64,000 nt of DNA, from the NCBI GenBank assembly GCA_019321725.1, contig CM033110.1, forward strand, positions 20,825,278 to 20,889,277, read 5' to 3'. The position numbers were made by a program, and so were the translations under genes. The notes below the pieces were generated by a model. That model made no database searches and was not told the DNA's origin. It saw only the letters and a program-made list of their open reading frames with translations. Below, piece after piece: positions 59,553-64,000 of this stretch. The DNA comes from Paulownia fortunei. Lineage: Eukaryota; Streptophyta; Magnoliopsida; Lamiales; Paulowniaceae. How positions within the stretch are numbered: position 1 is the stretch's first letter; the number at the start of each line of letters is the position of its first letter.

Positions 59553-62060
59553 CTAACTCTTTTGGCAGAGAAAGCAGTTACAGAGGGAACAAATCTTGAC
59601 ATATATACAGCATGAAATCCCCTTGTGAGTAGTTCTGGGAGCTTGGTCTGCCAACAAGTTTTTCATGGCTTGGGCTTTCATCTGCGAAGCTCTAAGCTTG
59701 TTCATTATTTTGTCCATGGAAGCAGATCTCTTCTTTTCTAGTTTCATCTGATCAAGAAAGTCGTTAGAGGATGTCAGAAAAATGCCAGCCTTCTAAGCAA
59801 TTTCAAAAGATGTGACGTATCATTAACGATTAATAAAGCAGTCCAAGAAAACATGAATGCAATTAATCATTAGGTTTCTTTCTGTGCTAAATATATCATT
59901 TCGGTATACTATTACTTCTTTAGTTTTGATGCTAAAAATGATTCTGATGCCATACGAACCTCAAGTTTCTGAATTGCTGCCTCCGCTTTTGCCTTCTGCA
60001 AGTTCTCCCAAGCAGTGATCTTGGCTTCCTCTCTTTGCAACCTGCAAAAACAAAAACAAACATATCTATGATACACTGCATCCTTCAACTGATTCCCTCT
60101 CTCAGCATACCTTACCACTAACATTCAAAAAGTTTAAAGGTAATTAATTGATAGGTGAGAGGCAATTCAAAAGATTATGACAAGTTTTCGCAACCAGGAT
60201 AATATGTTTTGATCCGCAGACTCGTGTCAAGGCATTTTCTGTTGCTTAAAAAGAGGAGCTTTTCAAACAATATAATCTTATATCTTGAACATCTGAGTGA
60301 TGGATGAGTTTTGAGAATCCACACACAATTAGTTTCCTATTATTCATAAAAACCATGGGCGTACTTTGATATGTTTTTTGATGCCTCCGCAACATTCCAA
60401 GCTGAAGGTAAGTCTTCAGCATTTGTCGAGTCCATCTTTTTCAGTCCTTGTTTCTTCGAGTGTCTAGCTGTAGTGGTGCCTTTGTCTACCTGGACATCTC
60501 TGACATCATCTTTTGCAGCAGAATTTCCTTGCAAGCACACTGAAGTAGGAATCGAGGAAGGTAAAGTAGAAAATGATAACCTTCCTTTGGAAGATGAACG
60601 TGCGCTCCCCTCAGGGCTCATTTGAGTGGCCATATCCCTGCGTGAAACAATGGCTTCTTCCTCCTTGGCCTCATCAAGTTTATCATCTTGTCATCCAATT
60701 CATCAATTAAAACAAAGTATAATACAAATTAGTTGATAATGGTTTTCAGTAGGACGGAGAAGCAGATCCAGACATGCAGAGGAATGCTGACAGATGAGAC
60801 ATGGAAGTAACCCATACATGTTAAATAAGAATCTAATGTTCATTCACCAAATTGTATCGCCTCATATTTGTTAAAAAACACAACAGAGGGAGTCGTAAGT
60901 ATTAAAAATCGAAGAATAGATACATGAAAATTCATAAAAGAAGTCATGTCACTCTTAGAAATATATAGCCCCAAAAAAATTACTAACCACGATTTTTCAA
61001 CCTGCTTGATCCAAATGCTAGGTTCAATAGGTTCACATGCACTCAAGAGGAACAAGCTTGGTATCAAAACCAGGCAAAATCACTCTGAATCTACACTGAC
61101 AAGGCCTTTAATGGTCTTCAGACTAATGTATAACAGATTCCTAACTGGATCCCACCAGAAAGCCTTCAAAATTCTAGCTTACCATAGAGTAAATAAGATA
61201 AAATTATCCAACATCTGAATTCTGGAAACCATTCCATCAGCATGGTCTGGGTCTGTGGAAGATGAAGGCAGAAGGTACCTTAGGAACTATAAAGAGCATA
61301 TTAGTTGGAATGCAAATCCAAGTATAGGAAGAACCAACGGTTAATTAGCAAAATAACATCACATCCCACTTATGCACAACATTTCTTAGCTCCAATGGTT
61401 TGTCATCAATGTGCAAACAATTTATTCAGTTATGCAAGTTCATGAGCAGTTAACCACTAAGAAGGCCAGAAAGAGAAGAAAAGATTCTATACCATGAGAA
61501 CTTGGCGCAGAATTTTCACTGAGCAAATCTGACAAGCCAGGCACACTAGTACTCCTTGTTATGTTATTTTCAGCATATAAAGTATTAGATTTTGCAGCAA
61601 TTCCAGCCTCATAATGAACAGATAAACCATCAGGGACCAACACGCCAGTAGTAAGAGGTGAATTTGCCATGAAATTCCTTACAATCCCACCTTCATGAGA
61701 AGGCATGGTGGGCGAAGAGTTGGGTAAGGACACAAGTCCTGTTGGCCCCAGAGGGCCACTCTTTGACTTTGGCCGTCTCAGAGGTTGAGCAATTGAAGTC
61801 TTGAAGGCACCATAACCTGAAATTGGGCTAGTAATCCATCTCTCAGCATCATCCCATTTCGAAGGTAAAGCCCTTCCACTATTAAAGGGCATCAATGCAG
61901 CAGCACTAATATGCCTCCTACTACTACTAGTCGGCAATGGTACTCGTTCTGAACTCCAAGACTTCGGTATTTCTCCCACATTGTTATCACCATATTCTGG
62001 TGTTCCTGGGCTGGTATAGGCACCAGAATTTCTTAAAGACGATCCAGAATTCCTCCTCAT
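59553..62060 (-). CDS. Remorin family protein, long N-terminal (group 6-like), 4 coding exons
   Basis: Exons on the minus strand: 62060-61493, 60686-60365, 60041-59960 and 59747-59553, 1167 nt, 388 residues. The ATG at 62060 gives MRRNSGSSLRNSGAYTSPGT, matching the start I know for this remorin group; an in-frame ATG at 62111 is less likely. The long Ser/Pro-rich N-terminus contains RVPLPTSSSRRHISAAALMP, ALPSKWDDAERWI and RRPKSKSGPLGP. The C-terminal remorin domain (about 285-360) is a predicted coiled coil: EASKNISK, LQREEAKITAWENLQKAKAE, MKLEKKRSASMDKIMNKL. The tail has six Cys (370, 371, 377, 380, 382, 385), fitting the S-acylated remorin membrane anchor. Remorins organise plasma-membrane nanodomains and plasmodesmata in immunity, symbiosis and cell-to-cell transport. 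The acceptor of exon 2 (GACAAG) is weak but keeps the frame. Confidence 0.88.
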
Positions 62061-62102
62061 GACTTTCAGATGAGGCCAAATGAAGGCCAAAATGTTTCCA
62101 TA

Positions 62103-62768
62103 GTTCTCCAAGTTTCAAAATATTCTTCAGACCTAATGAATTCAGATTTACAACAACCAGGGAATCAGAACCAATAGCTCAAAAAAGTAAAAACACCATA
62201 GCTACATTGCCAAGTATAACGCTTTTATATTGAAATTTAATGGTTAACACAACTCTCAACAAAGTAAATGCACGTTTTTATAAAATTTCAAACCCTATCA
62301 CTTCATCTTCCTATCACCACTCACAAAGAAGGCGCGAATAATATATCAGTGGCCAGTGGGTATCTATGTCTGTACATGAGTACAATAGTTCCAAAAATGG
62401 TCCATTTTCTCGAGTCTGAAACTTTATGGGGTTGGAACCTGGACCACGGAAAGGCTCGTGATCGACGTGATGTTCTTGTACAGCCAAGTGCAGTGCCCGA
62501 TCAAATCAAGCATCATCCTTACAAGATGTTGACATTTTTTAAACAGGGAACAGAATTTTGAAGCTCTAAAACCTCTACCCCTTTTCTTATACCACATAAA
62601 AAACCCTGCCTGTCGTTGTCAAAATGGCTAGACCATTGTCCATTTCCCGAAAATCCCATTCTTCCTGCTTCACACACACAAAAGCACACACACTGTACAG
62701 AAACAAATGGGACCAGAAAATGAAAAGCAAAAGGGAGTAAAAAGAAATGTGCATTTTAAAGAACTTAC
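62103..62768 (-). other. Probable leader intron of the remorin gene
   Basis: On the minus strand AAAG followed by GTAAGTTC (intron start at 62768) is a strong donor, and CATTAG just before the coding exon (about 62130) is a plausible acceptor. The 5' untranslated exon would lie to the right of 62769. Splicing is inferred from site words. Confidence 0.45.
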
Positions 62769-63274
62769 CTTTGATTGGGTCAAAACCCAGAAAATAAAGC
62801 TAGATGATTCTCAAAAGTACTTCAAGTTCTTGCGTTTTGTCTTTCTTCTCAAACTTTTCGATGATTTCCTGTGACACTTTGGGGTATAGATAAAAAGTAG
62901 AATAATGAAATGAGTCCAGAAGGAATGCTGTCTCTTGGAATGGAGAAACTAGCTTTTTGAATGGGTTAAAAGAATACTTTAATTCAAGCAAGATTATTCA
63001 AAGTGTGAAAACACATAGTTAAACAGGAAAAAGGCATAGTATGCTTAAAGAAATAATGTACTGCCCGGTGCTTCGAATTCTCTGAGCCTGAAGACTCAGA
63101 TTTTCCTATTGAAAAAGAGAAAATTAATGGCGGAAAGAAAGGGGGGTCAAGGTTGAGTTGGCAGATGTTGTCTGAATCTAATCTGCAGTCCATGTGAGGA
63201 TACTCAGTGGCCCGGGAGGATCGACTTTGGATTTTTCTTTTTCTTTTCTTTTATTTTTTTGTTTTTATTTTTTT

Positions 63275-63309
63275 GGTGTGTGTGTGTGTGCGGGGGGGGG
63301 GGGGGGGGG
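63275..63309 (+). repeat. (TG)8 followed by a G18 run
   Basis: Simple sequence TGTGTG, one C, then eighteen G. Length is probably variable or imprecise. Confidence 0.85.
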
Positions 63310-63644
63310 AGTGCCTTTGCATATTTTGAAATTGAATTTTGTGATTTTGTGTAAATTTGAAATTCACTTTAGTTGGCACAAGTTCAAATTTGGATTAGGT
63401 GATTTTACTTTAATTATGTATATGAAGCTCATACTTAGAAGATATATCCAAGATAGAGAGCTAAGTTCATGTGATTTAGTTGGAAACCTAAAGAAAAGTA
63501 AGATATATTTGTCCAAAACAAACACAAATATTAATGAGACAAGATGATTACACTTTTTGTCACTCTTACAAAGAGAATGAGGTTTCACCTTAACAAGTCT
63601 GAGTGATTAGACATTAGATGTACCAATTTTATCTTTAAGCTCAC

Positions 63645-63647
<3 letters not shown>

Positions 63648-63679
<32 letters not shown>
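63648..63679 (+). repeat. (AT)n microsatellite
   Basis: Sixteen AT units in intergenic DNA. Confidence 0.9.
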
Positions 63680-63681
<2 letters not shown>

Positions 63682-64000
63682 CACTAACAACATTGTTCAA
63701 TTTGTAATTGTTCACTAATTCTAATGCACAAATATAACAGCATAGTTCATAAACTTGGGAAAATGATGCGGGGAGCTTACAAGTGATCAACAAAATGTCT
63801 TTTTTTTTTTTTTGCTCTATATGACAATATACCTTGTGTATCAGATATTTCGATATTAATAACATCATTATTTATGTTTTCATCATACCAAATAAATATT
63901 GAAGCCTACATTTCAAAATATATAGATTTAATATTATTTCAAAAACTTGTGATGAATTATACTTCACTTGAAGATCCAAGCTCTTAATATTTTACAGATA

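Larger units (their letters stand above)
62770..64000. other. Remorin 5' leader/promoter and right-edge intergenic sequence
   Basis: Contains the presumed remorin upstream exon and promoter, then AT-rich sequence. It holds a (TG)n-C-G18 tract (63275-63309) and an (AT)n tract (63648-63679). No gene is seen to the window end. Confidence 0.5.

Noticed and set aside
1..64000. CRISPR array, bacterial operons or viral genes
   Set aside because: No regularly spaced short repeats or prokaryotic gene structure; all coding signals are plant nuclear, and no reverse transcriptase, capsid or movement-protein motif was seen.

Overview
The window is nuclear DNA from a flowering plant, most likely a eudicot. 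It is AT-rich, has GT-AG introns and carries plant-specific families: RALF, HECATE-type bHLH, remorin, DAD1-type and OBL1-type lipases, and a LEA_2 protein. The transposon remnants are of plant types. I cannot name the species.

Seven expressed-looking loci can be supported, plus an eighth that appears frameshifted. Left to right: a degenerate LEA_2 gene copy at the left edge (about 160-450, +); an intronless MAPKKK17/18-type kinase (3297-4124, -) whose C-terminal tail lies in another frame (3040-3300); a RALF peptide precursor (15289-15669, -); a HECATE-like bHLH factor (21442-22128, +); a DAD1-type phospholipase A1 (23506-24816, -); two tandem five-exon OBL1-type oil-body lipases (43157-46394 and 47513-49586, +); a 13-exon three-RRM hnRNP-like protein (52145-58245, +); and a four-coding-exon remorin (59553-62060, -). 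The last two genes are convergent. Splice sites were placed by hand; each spliced frame closes exactly, giving 461, 459, 364 and 388 residues.

Between the genes lie long AT-rich stretches (4.3-15.1, 15.8-21.2, 25-43 and 49.6-51.7 kb) that hold mobile-element and pseudogene remnants. These are a CACTA-type element of 1396 bp with a TCA target duplication and a G-rich core (25686-27081); a decayed genomic copy of the RNA polymerase II largest-subunit CTD (31985-32661); a 2474-bp solo-LTR-like element with a GATAA target duplication (35528-38001), inserted at the junction of an old roughly 0.9-kb tandem duplication; and a broken Helitron/Pif1 helicase (about 40230-41660). There are also several diverged tandem repeats and two dispersed copies of one AT-rich family.

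Three of the genes are class-3 (alpha/beta hydrolase) lipases. One is predicted to release jasmonate precursors in plastids and two to act on stored triacylglycerol at oil bodies. The rest are unrelated signalling and regulatory genes. Apart from the lipase pair I see no functional cluster, and no clearly novel multi-gene system. The most informative oddities are the frame break in the kinase, the 99-nt readable last intron of the first OBL1 copy, the pseudogene and transposon remnants, and two coding-like segments I could not identify.
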